DNA from: Larimichthys crocea
Lineage: Eukaryota; Chordata; Actinopteri; Sciaenidae
NCBI RefSeq assembly: GCF_000972845.2
Contig: NC_040013.1
Span: 10,566,061-10,630,060 of the forward strand
DNA length: 64,000 nucleotides
Direction of reading: 5' to 3'
Under the pieces are notes generated by a model. The model made no database searches, had not been told where the DNA came from, and was given only the letters and a program-made list of their open reading frames with translations. Numbering within the stretch: position 1 is the first letter of the stretch; each line of letters opens with the position of its first letter. Shown one piece after another: positions 50,401 to 60,492 of the stretch. Both the position numbers and the translations under genes were made by a program.

Positions 50401-53400
50401 TTCTCCCCTCCTCCACTTTCAGTCTCATGCCTCTCCAGTTTTTGTCATTTTGTTTGTTTTATGGCAGAGTTTTTCAGCCCTGCCACAGTGAAGCAGCGAT
50501 GCTTTGTCTTAATGCAGAAGTCTTACTGTAACTTTGGGAGAGGTATGGTACTGTAAGAGTTTATTTGTTACTCTCTTCAACGGACCTCATCTCCTCTGCA
50601 CCTTCCTCTTTTCCCGTTATTTCTTTTTCTTTTTAATTTATTAATTCCGGTTTGCTTCCTTTTATTGAGCATGTTTCACACTTTCAACTCACCAATTCTC
50701 CGCTCTCCAGTTCTAACCATTTCAACCTAAATGCTTCCAGTATTTGGAATTTCCCCAGAGGTAGCTTCAAAGTTAAGCCACTTTAATAAAACCACATATG
50801 CATGTATTCTATATTTGCTTCTTCCAGTGAAATATTTCATACATAAATATTTCACAATATCACATTTATTTATTTATATTATTAGAGCCACACAAGTAGT
50901 AATTAGTAATTTACTCATGTAATCTTTTACATACATTCAATTAATTTTGAAATATTTGCAAAGCAGATCTTGAATCTGTGATTTTAAAAGTTTAAATAAA
51001 ACTGTATGTAATGTATTCTGGTATCCTGCCTATCACAAAGTGAGTCTTGTGGCTTTCTCTCACTTCTGTGTTAACACACACGAGGACACGTATCTCTAAA
51101 TCTACCAGGTCAGTAGTGTTCTGGTTCGGCCTTAGATGGATTGTTGAATTTAGCTCTGCTTTTGTTGTTCTGGTTTGACCTCACTGCCTGAATACAGAAG
51201 GAAAATTTTAGTATTTGAGTTTGCAGAGAGAGTGAGAGGTTCAGAGGACAATAGGAGAGAGAAAGCTGAGGTAGAGAGATGAATCCCCCAGCCCATCGCT
51301 CTTGTCATGAGAGCAGTGTTGCAGAGTATAGGAGAAGGGGAGGGGCAATGTTAATGTGCACTGTATCATTCATAACAGTAATACCGGCATCACTTGCTGC
51401 TAAATGGCATCATTTGTCAGGGAAAGGGCTTGGTGCCACAGTGTTACAGATAAGCACCAGAAGAATACCTACACTATACCCCTCCACGCACACTATAAGA
51501 ATATTTTGCTTACAACAGTGATCTAACCAAACTTGACTTTATGCCCTTAGGTTACTTTTTATCATAAATCTTCTCTAAACCAAAAATATAAAACTAAAAT
51601 CGACTCAAGATTAAAATAACAGCAGATCAATCCCACTAAGAAACAACAAAATTGCAGATGTTCTTCAGCCATTATAAGTCTATTTACTCCAATCAGATAT
51701 GCAAAAGTTTGTCAAGAATGCGTCTGCAATTGTACAGGCTGCATTTGTATGCAAATACAGTCAAAAAAACTTAGGCAAGCACACAAATGTGGAAATGTGA
51801 ATAATTTTGTTTGGTACTAAAAGAAAATTAGGTCCCTACAAACCATTGTGGATTTTTATTTAATTTGACCCAAAACTGAACTGCTGCAAAGTGCAAACCA
51901 GATTCAAATCCAGATTTTTATAATGTCATTCAAATTTCATAATGCAGCTGAGGAGTCAAACTCCCTTCTCTTCTACCACAGCATATTTTTACACTATACT
52001 GTAGATATTCAAAAAATGGTAATGGTAAATGTTACTGTTATTGGAGCTTATGTAGTGCCTTTCTAGTCTTCCAACCACTTGAAGCGTTTTATACTTCACA
52101 TTCACATGTCACATTCATACACTGACAGTAGAGCTTACCATGTAAGGTGCCAACCGCTCGTTAGAAATTAAATAATCCTAGCTATACACACACACACACA
52201 CACACACACACCAATGGCCAGCCCTTTGGGATCAATTTGGGGTATTTTAGTATCTTGCCCATGGACACTTTGACATGCAGACTGGAGGAGCCAGGGATCA
52301 AATGCTTATGTTCCTTTTACTGGACGACCCACTCTACCACCACTACATTATAAATTAGGGAACAAACTAAGATATTGTCGCTACTAACAGAAATGTCAAG
52401 TTTTTCCATATCTCCATCCTTAAGGGCAAAGTTATAATTCTAATTTTTTATTTATTTATCACATCTATTTTATTACTTCGGGCAACCTTGAAGAGCGATA
52501 AATACAGTCAAGCACAATCTGAAAAAATGAAGAGACATTAGAGCAAATTGATAAATTTAGCGCAGTACCAAATCTTTATCTAAATATATATAACTGCACA
52601 CTGAGTAGATATGGAAATATTCTAGCCTCTAGCTCAGCACATGTGCCTGCTCTCCATTCTTAATCTGAGCAGAGAATCTAACCTATATGTTTAATGGGCT
52701 GGTCCTAGTTTGCTTCTTTTTTTCCAGAGTAGGAGTTAATCTTCCACAAGACTGTGACTCTCATATATAGTCTTGGTCTCAAATGATTTGTTATCATTCA
52801 TTTGTTATCCTTCACTCAAGTGTATGTCTACCCACATGGAGCAGACAATTCCTCCACAGTCGAGAGGGCTGCAAGGAGGGGAAAAAAATTCGTTATTATT
52901 GATGACTATGAGGTAAAATGCTTAATTTGCACCGTCTTCAACCAAATTATAACTCATATTGAAAGCAGCTGAATTTGCATAAATCTCATTAGACGCAATG
53001 AGAGGGGTTCATAAATCGTTATATTAATTAGTCATTTTTGCCACCCTTTCATAGGAAAATGGGGTGTATTAATAAAACGAGAGGGGTGTGTGATTGTGAA
53101 GCCTAATTGGTCGTTGTGTTAAGCATTTTGGTGTGCAAGTGACAGGCTTGATTTAGTTTGGCTTCACCTCTATTGTCTGACGGAGTACCTGCAGAGACGG
53201 GAGAGAGGAAGTGTGTGTGTGCGTGCGTGTACAGCTCACTGCATGTGTGTATCAACTGTATTTTCTCTCCCATCCATGCACTCATGTTCAGTAACCTCTT
53301 CCATTGATTCAACATTCTGTATTGTGTGAACAGTGGAGCTGAAGTCTATCCCCACATGGATCACAGCGTAAATGCACAAACAACATTACACCAAGACAAT

Positions 53401-55331
53401 ACACCTTTGAACCTCAGTGAGGAAGGACTTGTTACTGAGATCTGGGTTCACTGTGCAAATCAATGTAACATGAGAGAATGAGGGTATGACCAAGTTGCTT
53501 TGGTGTTGGGGCAAGTAAAGATATTTACTTAGTAAGAGTTGTTCAGCACCATGGACAGTGTCTAGGTCCTACTTAAGGTCCCCATTTCTGTTTCTGTCCA
53601 GTTATAACAGTATGTCAAGAACATTATACATATTCATATCCACCGGGTGTGACTGATATCAGCATGCCCTCCCCTTCAGTCCTTTATGATAGAACGAGCC
53701 TTGTCCCTCTGAGTCAAGGGGTCCCAATGCTGTCCTCCATGTCCTTCCTACCTCAGCCATGCGCTCCTTGACCCAGCTGTCCAGCATGGTGGATTAGCCA
53801 GCCTGATTGCGCTCCACCTCTGGGTTTGATTAGCCAGCCTGTCTGAGCTGTGGTGTCTGTGATGAATGAAGCCTGTGAACCACTACAGCTCCAATTAAAA
53901 ACCCATTGCTCTTCTACCCTTACACCACATACTTGTGTGTGTGTGTGTGTGTGTCTGTGTGTGTCTGTTGCTATGCCATCTTTATCCTTAACATAAAAAT
54001 TCAGATGACTTTACTACTTTTTAGAGGAGCATCAGTCTGATCCTACAGTTCAAGTTGTTTCCTTTTTTATGTGTATTTAGTTCATTTTCACTTAAATGAC
54101 ACTTTTACATGAGACACATTTAAATGAGAACACTGGCATTCAGACAGGTAACAGGTATACAACAGGTAATGTAGGATAGGATATGAAATATTGTTTTATA
54201 CTATTTTAACTTATCCTGTAATAGGACATCTAGGGAAAATATTGAATTATTGTATTTGCAATTACAAAGTTAAAAAACGATCAAATCTTGTAGACGTACT
54301 GACCTTTGACCTGATGGGACCTCTGACCTTTGACTCTCTGTCTGGCAGGTTCATCAGTGGCCCAGCTGAAGGCAACAGATCCTGAGAGTGAACCCCTCAT
54401 GTATGGAGTTTCAGGAGAAGAGGCCATGAGGTATTTCTCTGTGAACAAAGACACTGGTGTGGTCTGGCTCCGACAGCAGCTCGACCGTGAGGTACGAACA
54501 GCAAACAAACACACATACTAACAAACTGCTGCATACTCACTTACACATTATTAAAGCAAATGCACTATATACACAAAGTGATACATAGGACAATTTTGAA
54601 AATAGGAGATGGAATGTAAATAATCAAATGATGAAAGAGCAGTGAAAAGTGCAATACTCTTCAGTAGCAGAGATGAAAAAGAAAGGGTTGTGAGACAGTG
54701 CCATTTCTATGTCTTGTTATGCTTTTCTGCACTGCTCTTTTGCACTTCATGTCTATGCAAAGTTTGTGCTGATGTCTTTTTCTGTCTCCACCAGACCAAG
54801 TCAGAGATGCAGGTCGAGTTCTACGTGAGTGACATTCAAGAGGTAAGAGAGAGATTTGTACTGCGATCACAGTTATGACACCTCCTGTCACACACTGACA
54901 CCTGCATATAGCCTGACCACATGTCACATAGAGACTTTCTCTCTCAATCTGTCTCCCTTTCACCAGTCTCTCGCTTTCATTCTCACCCTTATTTCTTCCT
55001 TTCTCACATGTAATCATTCTGACACCTGTCTCACTCAACGCAGTTTAGTTGCTAAAACACACTGACGTTTAAACCTACTCTCCCCTGCGGGTAATCTATC
55101 ACACACTTGTCCTGCTTTCTTTCACTCTGAATCTTGGTTTGGTGCGGCTAATACATATTTTCAGTGACTACAGTTTTCTGACAAGTAATGTGTGGAGGAG
55201 GCTTTGGAACAATTTTACCAAGGTGTTTCATCCCTCAGGTGGTCAAAGACACAGTAAACATCCAGATTGGGGACGTGAATGATAATGCACCAATCTTCCA
55301 TGGGCAGCCTTACACCGTCCATATCCCAGAG
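27369..55331 (+). CDS. cdh23: cadherin-23 (otocadherin), N-terminal part, five coding exons
   Basis: CDH23 is a giant single-pass cadherin. With protocadherin-15 it forms the tip links that gate mechanotransduction channels in inner-ear and lateral-line hair cells; human mutations cause Usher syndrome 1D and DFNB12. The exons 27369-27453, 30997-31071, 54349-54491, 54795-54842 and 55239-55331 have canonical GT/AG borders and join in frame into 148 residues. Residues 1-28 form the signal peptide, about 30-131 the EC1 repeat, and 138-148 the start of EC2. Motifs seen are E49 (YEDTPVG), the DTGVVWL stretch at 88-94, LDRE at 98-101 and DVNDNAPIF at 129-137. The stretches GVSGEEA and DTGVVWLRQ are identical to mammalian CDH23. 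EC1 lacks the Trp2 of classical cadherins. Most of the protein (about 3,300 residues in mammals) lies off the right edge. Confidence 0.95.
30043..30234. mobile_element. MITE, 'gggctgcaactaa' family, internally shortened
   Basis: It begins cagtagggctgcaactaacc and ends ttgacaactgcagctta, an imperfect inverted repeat. Internal landmarks 'cagttattttctcaattaac' and 'ccataaaatgtcagaaaatt' are those of a very common teleost MITE. It has no transposase. Confidence 0.75.
30270..30303. repeat. 17-bp tandem duplication
   Basis: catcttaaattagtaac is present twice with no mismatch, immediately downstream of the MITE. Confidence 0.9.
30417..30590 (+). mobile_element. short, internally deleted copy of the teleost TIR element
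   Basis: The left end 'caagtgtgtaggattttgtg' and right end 'gaatcctacacactggtc' are inverted (CAGTGTGTAGGATT). The following 'acatcaagtggtgtcgtttcag' corresponds to the left interior of the element at 14501. Most of the interior is missing. Confidence 0.65.
30997..31071 (+). CDS. cdh23: cdh23 coding exon 2: mature N-terminus of EC1
   Basis: 75 bp, phase 1 on both sides. It encodes residues 29-53 plus the first base of Gly54. The segment SNQPPRFLNYFFSTYLLIYE, then DTPV, aligns with mammalian VNRLPFFTNHFFDTYLLISE, then DTPV. Asn31 corresponds to mature Asn3 of mammalian CDH23, a ligand of the extra N-terminal calcium site used in the handshake with protocadherin-15. Glu49 is the conserved calcium-binding glutamate of the first strand region. 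The Arg4 position is Gln here. Confidence 0.95.
33306..33400. repeat. C-run and interrupted AC/TG low-complexity stretch
   Basis: A nine-C run, then an AC-rich segment and an interrupted (TG)n run ending near 33393. Confidence 0.7.
39100..39861. mobile_element. degenerate DNA transposon with ~25-bp inverted ends
   Basis: The left end cagtgctgctctaaagtttg, then tgaaccc, is inverted at 39835-39861 (aagttcacagatttttgagc, then atcatg). A subterminal echo 'gggttcgcaaacctttgc' is at 39688-39705. The 'gtgcaaaagtacgtgaaccc' at 39264-39283 is a second hallmark of this common fish element. About 760 bp long. The interior has no intact transposase; the open frames of 102 and 65 codons cross it but show no domain I recognise. 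Superfamily not assigned. Confidence 0.7.
39957..40019. repeat. AT-rich low-complexity tract
   Basis: TTTTTAAAAATATATATAAA followed by (AAT)n and a T run. Confidence 0.85.
40689..40713. repeat. (GT)n microsatellite
   Basis: About 12 uninterrupted GT units. It generates the cysteine/valine- and threonine/histidine-rich chance frames on both strands around it. Confidence 0.95.
41439..41468. repeat. (GT)n microsatellite
   Basis: About 14 GT units. The 120-codon open frame at 41423-41785 starts in this repeat and is judged non-coding. Confidence 0.95.
43150..43242. repeat. GA-rich microsatellite cluster
   Basis: Alternating (GA)n runs with CGAGA and GATGAG interruptions over about 90 bp. Confidence 0.95.
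43595..43708. repeat. compound (CT)n(CACT)n(AC)n microsatellite
   Basis: A CT-rich run passes into about eight CACT tetranucleotides and then an interrupted AC run. Confidence 0.95.
52019..52352 (-). mobile_element. tRNA-like SINE, interrupted by an AC microsatellite
   Basis: On the minus strand the head reads 'ggtggtagagtgggtcgtcc' (A-box-like), then 'catttgatccctggctcctc' (degenerate B box), 'cagtctgcatgtcaaagtgt' and 'gggcaagatac', ending with 'gaagactagaaaggcactac' and a 'catttacc' tail at about 52019. This order is that of a common teleost repeat. A (CA)n tract at 52184-52212 sits within it. Confidence 0.65.
52184..52212. repeat. (AC)n microsatellite inside the SINE
   Basis: About 14 uninterrupted CA units. 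Confidence 0.95.
52920..53120. promoter_or_regulatory. candidate intronic regulatory element
   Basis: A complex, non-repetitive AT-rich block 1.2 kb upstream of coding exon 3. It has an octamer-like ATTTGCAT (52973-52980), an ATTAATTA (53023-53030) and two GAGAGGGGT copies. These are the kinds of sites bound by POU and other homeodomain factors. No enhancer evidence exists beyond the motif content. Confidence 0.3.
53935..53968. repeat. (TG)n microsatellite
   Basis: About 16 TG units with single TCTG interruptions. Confidence 0.95.
54300..54336. promoter_or_regulatory. DR1-type hexamer repeats at the exon 3 acceptor
   Basis: TGACCTTTGACCT (54300-54312) is the exact reverse complement of AGGTCA-A-AGGTCA, the DR1 consensus for RXR/PPAR/HNF4-type receptors. 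A second, imperfect copy TGACCTTTGACTC is at 54324-54336. Both form the pyrimidine-rich tract just before the splice acceptor, so their composition may only reflect splicing. Confidence 0.4.
54349..54491 (+). CDS. cdh23: cdh23 coding exon 3: core of EC1
   Basis: 143 bp, entering in phase 1 and leaving in phase 0 (donor GAG/GTACGA). It encodes the last two bases of Gly54 and residues 55-101. Segments GVSGEEA, DTGVVWLRQ and LDRE are identical to mammalian CDH23 EC1. The calcium-site loop reads D64-P-E66-S-E68, where mammals have D-M-D-N-D, so two aspartates are glutamates here. D99 and E101 of the LDRE motif are the usual inter-repeat calcium ligands. Confidence 0.96.
54492..54794 (+). other. 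cdh23: cdh23 short intron (303 bp)
   Basis: Donor GTACGA, acceptor ttctgtctccaccag. No other feature seen. The open frame at 54642-54878 reads through into exon 4 by chance. Confidence 0.9.
54795..54842 (+). CDS. cdh23: cdh23 coding exon 4: EC1 strand with calcium-site aspartate
   Basis: A 48-bp micro-exon of 16 codons, phase 0 on both sides, encoding TKSEMQVEFYVSDIQE (residues 102-117). Mammals have TKSEFTVEFSVSDHQG. Asp114 in VSD corresponds to mature Asp86, a ligand of the atypical N-terminal calcium site and part of the conserved cadherin A/VxD motif. Because its length is a multiple of three, skipping would remain in frame but would delete a core beta strand. Confidence 0.95.
54843..55238 (+). 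other. cdh23: cdh23 short intron (396 bp)
   Basis: Donor GTAAGA, acceptor ttcatccctcag. Contains only CT-rich sequence. Confidence 0.9.
55239..55331 (+). CDS. cdh23: cdh23 coding exon 5: end of EC1, linker, start of EC2
   Basis: 93 bp, 31 codons (residues 118-148), phase 0 on both sides, donor GAG/GTAAGG. It carries the linker motif DVNDNAPIF (129-137), whose Asp/Asn residues bind calcium between EC1 and EC2. It is followed by HGQPYTVHIPE, the first strand of EC2, ending in the conserved PE. Mammalian CDH23 reads VNIQVGDVNDNAPTF and QPYSVRIPE here. The next exon should begin with an NTPVG-like sequence and was not found in the window. Confidence 0.96.
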
Positions 55332-55845
55332 GTAAGGCTGACAGAAAGTCATATAACTTATTTACATATTGCACCTAAGGTAGTAGTAAAATAAGATCTA
55401 AAGCAGAGATTATATGCACTTTTATTAAACAGACTTCTTTCTGCAGAAGATTTGAATACAATAGAAATGTATTTATGAAAATCTTTGCAGGACAGTTGCT
55501 ATCTTATTTGTTGTGTTATGAACATCAAAAAAATGGTGCCTGCAAAAAATGTTTTGGCCAGCACAGGTTTCCTTCTCTTTAAGGAAAAGGTAAGAAAACG
55601 TGCAATTCACCTCAATGTTTTCTCTCTTGTAACAGTTGTAACTGCATGGTGGCTACATCCACCTTATGGTGATAATCAACTATTCATAGTGCTTTTTGGT
55701 CTGTGCTGCCCTGGAAATAGCTGTGTTTTGCTGAACCTGTGATCTTCTCAAGATTTCAGGAGTTGTCCTCTAGCTCATGTTTAGAGAGTGTGCACTGCCT
55801 TCCTGATAGGGTAGCAAAACACTCACTGCAGTGGAGACCTCAATC

Positions 55846-55965
55846 TCTTTTCTCCTCTCTCTGTTTCTCTCCCTTCTGTGTCCTCTCTCTGAATCTGCTA
55901 CCTCCCTTCTCTCTCGTTTCTTTCCATCTTTCTCTCTCCTCTTTGCCCTCTCCCTCATCTAATCC
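55846..55965. repeat. CT-rich low-complexity tract
   Basis: Interrupted TCTC/CCCT units over 120 bp. It produces serine/leucine- and arginine/glutamate-rich chance frames. Confidence 0.85.
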
Positions 55966-56627
55966 TTGATAGAAGTAATTGCCAGAGTGGAGAAGAGGAC
56001 TTCAAACAGGGGCTGAAATCCACACACGCAAACACGCACACATCCACATAACTTGTTGTGCTGATATTGAGCACATACCCCTTTCTGAGTCTTCACCAAA
56101 TCTTCAAAGCCACTGGCTTTTTCTCTCCTCAATCCATAAAGTCAGGCAAATAAATGGAAGAAAGGAGGACTGTTTAGACTAGGCTGTTTAGACCACCCAC
56201 AAAGGTTCTCTCAGGCCAGTGCAACCACTACTGAGTTGTGTGGGACTCACTTATAGTCCACATACTGATTTTCCAAGCACTGCGAACACTAAGCTTCAGT
56301 TTAGCCTCCGGAAAGCCATTAAACAGAGCTGTGGTTGACCCTCAGTCGCTCACATATTGTTCGTTCCCTTGGATCACTCAATGAATTACTGCTTATGTCA
56401 GTCTTGGCCTCCTAGTGCTTACAAAATTTAAGCTTTTCTATTTGAGGCAATGGGATGTGGTAATAGATCAGGTTCCTTAAAACACTGGACACAGCCGTGG
56501 GTCTAATTCACTGGCAGCTGAAGCCTGTAGCAATGAGACATAACATAAATAAAATATGGAAAGCTTGAACATATGAGCACAGTGTGAGACTAATGCAGGT
56601 TTTTTTTTGTACAAATCTCAATAAATG

Positions 56628-56670
56628 AATAATAACAATAATAATATTAATAATGATAATAATAATGATA
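56628..56670. repeat. (AAT)n/(ATAATG)n microsatellite
   Basis: Imperfect AAT trinucleotide units. Confidence 0.9.
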
Positions 56671-58654
56671 GATGGGACAGCAAATTGTTTATGGATAACA
56701 ATGCAGCCCACAGTTAAATTCATTAAAACCTTCCACCTTTTAGGAACTTCATTCTGAAGACAGTTTCGTCCTCCCTGTGCCCTGTTTCCCCTTCCTCTGC
56801 CCCTTTCTTCACCTTATCTTGTTTTTCCGAAACTTTAGTTACCTGCATTTTTATGGCCTCATTACCTCTGGGGCCTTAACTGACCTCCCAGCAGGCAAGG
56901 CAAACATACTGCGACATCATTCGATCATACTGTCACTCACTGGACGTGCCAGAGTAACTGGGGGTTAGAGTACCAACAGCACTACTAGATAGTGCTGCTG
57001 AACTTTATTACATAGAGAAAAATATGAGAGAGGCTGAAAGATGAGAGAGTAGTAACGGTAGAGAAGAGGTTAAGAATAAAATGATGAGATTTAATTTAGG
57101 CAAAGACACCAAATACCAAATAGACTGACACATGCCAAGAGGAAACAACACAATGTGCATCAGAATAAGAAGGAGCGTGTCAGCAGTGAGCAGATGAAGC
57201 AATGTGAGTGGCAAGGTGAGCAGTGCAGTAGGGGGAGCAAGGGAGAGAGTTTGTGTAAATGTCGTTTTAATTTGTAGAGCCATAAAGAGGGTGAAGGGTA
57301 GCAGGTGGGCTGCTAGCATTCCCTCTGTCAGTGCTAATGAGCTGGCCAGATTTACAGCATCCACACACTCAGGCAGCCAGCCGCAGAGGCTGGATACAAG
57401 GAGCGACGACTATCACCAGGAATAATGTTTTGATGGAACAGCAGATGGTCCACAACCCAAATCCATTATTGGATGAGATGATGGAGTGAGCCCACAACAT
57501 ACTGAGAAGTGTTTTTTCACATTCCCTAGGCACAACAGGTAGTCCTCTTTATAGCAAGTCCTCTATTGACAAACTCAAATGTTTTGCCATGTGTGCATCT
57601 GTGGACTACAGAGCTGCTGTATGAGCAACTGTGGCACCATCCAGGTCTTAAAGATCAATCCTCCTCAAAAACACTCACACACACAAACCTCCCCTTATAC
57701 TCCTCCACTGGGAGACGGTCTCTCTGTCAGTTCCAATGTGATAATATCAAATACCAACTCTAACAACTTCTAACTATGCCCAGTATGTGCCATCTCCTGC
57801 GGTTTCATAAGCTGCCCCTGACCTCAGACATAGTTTTCACTTGTTCTTTGAGCCACTTGCACTCTTTTGCTTGTCTTTTCTGCCTTAGATACCTGTTCCC
57901 AAGCCCTGTTCTGTCCCTCACACCTAAATATACGCAAAACACCCTCTTTCACCCTCTTGCCAATACCCACAATCATCCCTATCCACAGCAGATGTGCAGT
58001 GCAGTGGAATCCTGCCTTCAATAATGCAGTAATAATGCACACAACGTTGTATAGCTGACTTCAGATGTGTGCAGTAATGCGGCACAGGCAGGTATAAGGT
58101 GATAGATATCCAAACTTATCTGTTTACTCTCTCTCAGGTATGTCGGGTAGGTGAGCAAATCCCTCCTCAGCCTCTATTTTCTATCAGCCATATCTCAATG
58201 TCCCTCTATAACCTACAGTAAGCTCTGATGAACTACGCCTGATGTTACAGAACCCAGCTGCCCAAGGTGGAAACCCCTCAGGTGAAAGTCAGACATCTAA
58301 AGAAGGAAAAGCCTTTCAGTCTGGTTTCTATTAAGGAGAATATCCTCTATAGAAACAGAGTGACAGGAATCCTCGTCACAAACCTGAGGTTATTTCTTCT
58401 TGAAATAACCAATTTCTGATAAAAATGTCCAGAACAAAAAGTGTGTCTCTTAGTCCCTGTTTTATTATACTTTTGATTAATCTGTGTCTTTTATCAGTAG
58501 GATATTTTGTCTGTTTGGGAATCAGGCCCACTACTCAAAAGGCACTATGATAAACCGTTGTGTACAGAAGACGAATTCTAACACAATTTTAGCCCCCAAC
58601 CTTTGGCGACTACTTCCTACAAACAATTTTGAATTGAATAGTATGACAGCATTT

Positions 58655-58689
58655 CACACACACACACACACACCCACACACACACACAA
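58655..58689. repeat. (AC)n microsatellite
   Basis: CA units with one CCCA interruption. Confidence 0.95.
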
Positions 58690-60281
58690 ATGAACTCGTA
58701 TTTTAGATAATATTGGCAGAGGGTGTTTGAGAGCTCCTATTACGCCTGTGAATGAGCTGTTTAGCGCTTGATGTGGACTCTGGCAGCAAAACGGAGGCAC
58801 CTGTTATTTGATGTGCCCTCTGTCGCTGTCAGGTAAAACATAGATGAATCTGTTATATTCCTTTCTTCTTTGCTTTTGTTCACTTCTGAAAGCAGAAATT
58901 CAATCCCTAATCTTTTATCGCCTTCTGCCCTGTACCTCAGCAGGTTACAGCATCCAAAAGTAATTTGTTTACCAGGTTACAAACAAAATATTTCAGCTCT
59001 AAAGCAGCACCTACAATATATGGATGACTAATGTCTGGGCAGTTTCAAGGTTCTTTGGGAACTTAAAAGAAATTAGTCTTCTTTGATGAGGAAAGCGTTT
59101 AATTTGAAATTACAGTCACAAAATATTCGTGATTTCTACACAGTCATCCTGTTCATATAATGCACAAAAGCCAACACACACATGGCTTCTTTATGAAACT
59201 TAACACACAAACACACATGCTGCCAGAAGTTGGATTTAGCCCATAATGATTTCAGTATCATCTCTCCTGGTCTCTCCTCTAGTGTAATTGAATCTAGTGG
59301 TTACTGAGCTGAGTGGTGGCTGGTTGACAGGCGCAGGCCTCAAAGAGAATTCTGCCTGACACTAAGACCCTGAGCCCTGTAGGGAGGGATGGAAGGATTT
59401 AGGGAGAAAGAGAGAAAAAAATGGATAAAGTGAGAAGGTTAAATGGGAAGCAGTCAATATTTTTACTCACTTTAGGCTCCATTTATAACTTTCTCCCACA
59501 TAGACTTGGTGCTTAGGACCCAATTTTAAAACTACTGAATAATTAGATCATGAATACAGTTTAAAAAAAATGTTTTAGGTGTGTTTAAATAGTAAACTGT
59601 TGGTAGTTCTGTTGAATATAGTTTTGTTTATTTTTTTAGATCTTTCTCCATCTGCCCATATGATTATGCCTGACAGAACTGATTAGACCACAGCACATGA
59701 TGATCCCCTACTAACTAATCTAACTCCTACACTAACGCCTCACTTTTCTACACAACACAAACATATTACATATGGCTAGTTTATCTACAGGCCCAGGATG
59801 TTTTACCAGCTGTTTGTTCACATATTTTATACAGAAAGAGTCTGCTAATTTCAGTTTCTCCATTTCAATGATGGGGTTTGTTTAGTGTGTGTTTGGGGGG
59901 TGTGGGGGTGTAATTTTCCATCTGCACTCTATGCAAGCCCGTATTCATGTGTAGATAGCACATTCTTAAAGGAGTGAGTGCAGTCATTCACCTCCATGAA
60001 TGATGATTCATTTGTAGTCTTCAGTAAGCCTTTCAGGGCAAATGGTCGCTTAAGTGAGTTGTCAGAGAGGATGTCGTGCCTGTAGAACAATTTTTCCGCA
60101 CATCCTTTCCAGTCCAAGGGGTTAACGCAACAAATACTGCCTGGGCATCACATACGCTGCCACTCGTGAAGGTAAATCACCTCCTCTTCCTCTCTTTATC
60201 TTTCTGCCATTTACTTTATCCCGCTGAGCATGAAGAGCACCTTGATTTGTGTGCTATGCAGCAATGGGCGCAGATTTGTCT

Positions 60282-60306
60282 GTCAAAAAAAAAAGAAAAA
60301 AAAAAG
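60282..60306. repeat. A-rich tract
   Basis: A runs broken by single G residues. Confidence 0.85.
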
Positions 60307-60344
60307 AAGGCTCTTGTTTGTGAGTGACCATCGAAAAATGTATT

Positions 60345-60492
60345 TCTGAAAGAGAGAGAAAGAGGAGCGACAGGGAGACAGGGCAATGGGGGGAGAGGGA
60401 GAGAGAGGCAAAAGTAAGGGAAGTATGGTGGTAGCACACAAGGAAAGACTGAGTGAGAGGGGCAAGATTGAAGGGGGAGAGAGAGAGAGAAC
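60345..60492. repeat. GA-rich low-complexity region
   Basis: Several (GA)n and GGGAGA runs. The three overlapping minus-strand open frames of 73-115 codons here are consequences of the CT-rich strand, not genes. Confidence 0.85.

Larger units (their letters stand above)
31072..54348 (+). other. cdh23: cdh23 intron, 23.3 kb, splitting EC1
   Basis: Donor GTGAGC, acceptor ctctgtctggcag. It contains a degenerate TIR transposon (39100-39861), a tRNA-like SINE (52019-52352) and several microsatellites (40689, 41439, 43150, 43595, 52184, 53935). It also has blocks of complex, AT-rich but non-repetitive sequence that could be regulatory (for example 43330-43450 and 52920-53120). No nested gene was recognised on either strand; open frames up to 154 codons (36579-37043, minus) lack domains and splice context. 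Confidence 0.85.

Noticed and set aside
60076..60170. Possible next cdh23 exon ending at GTAAAT (contains VNATNT)
   Set aside because: Only the three residues NAT resemble EC2; the surrounding sequence does not match the family and no in-frame acceptor with the right phase and NTPVG start is present.
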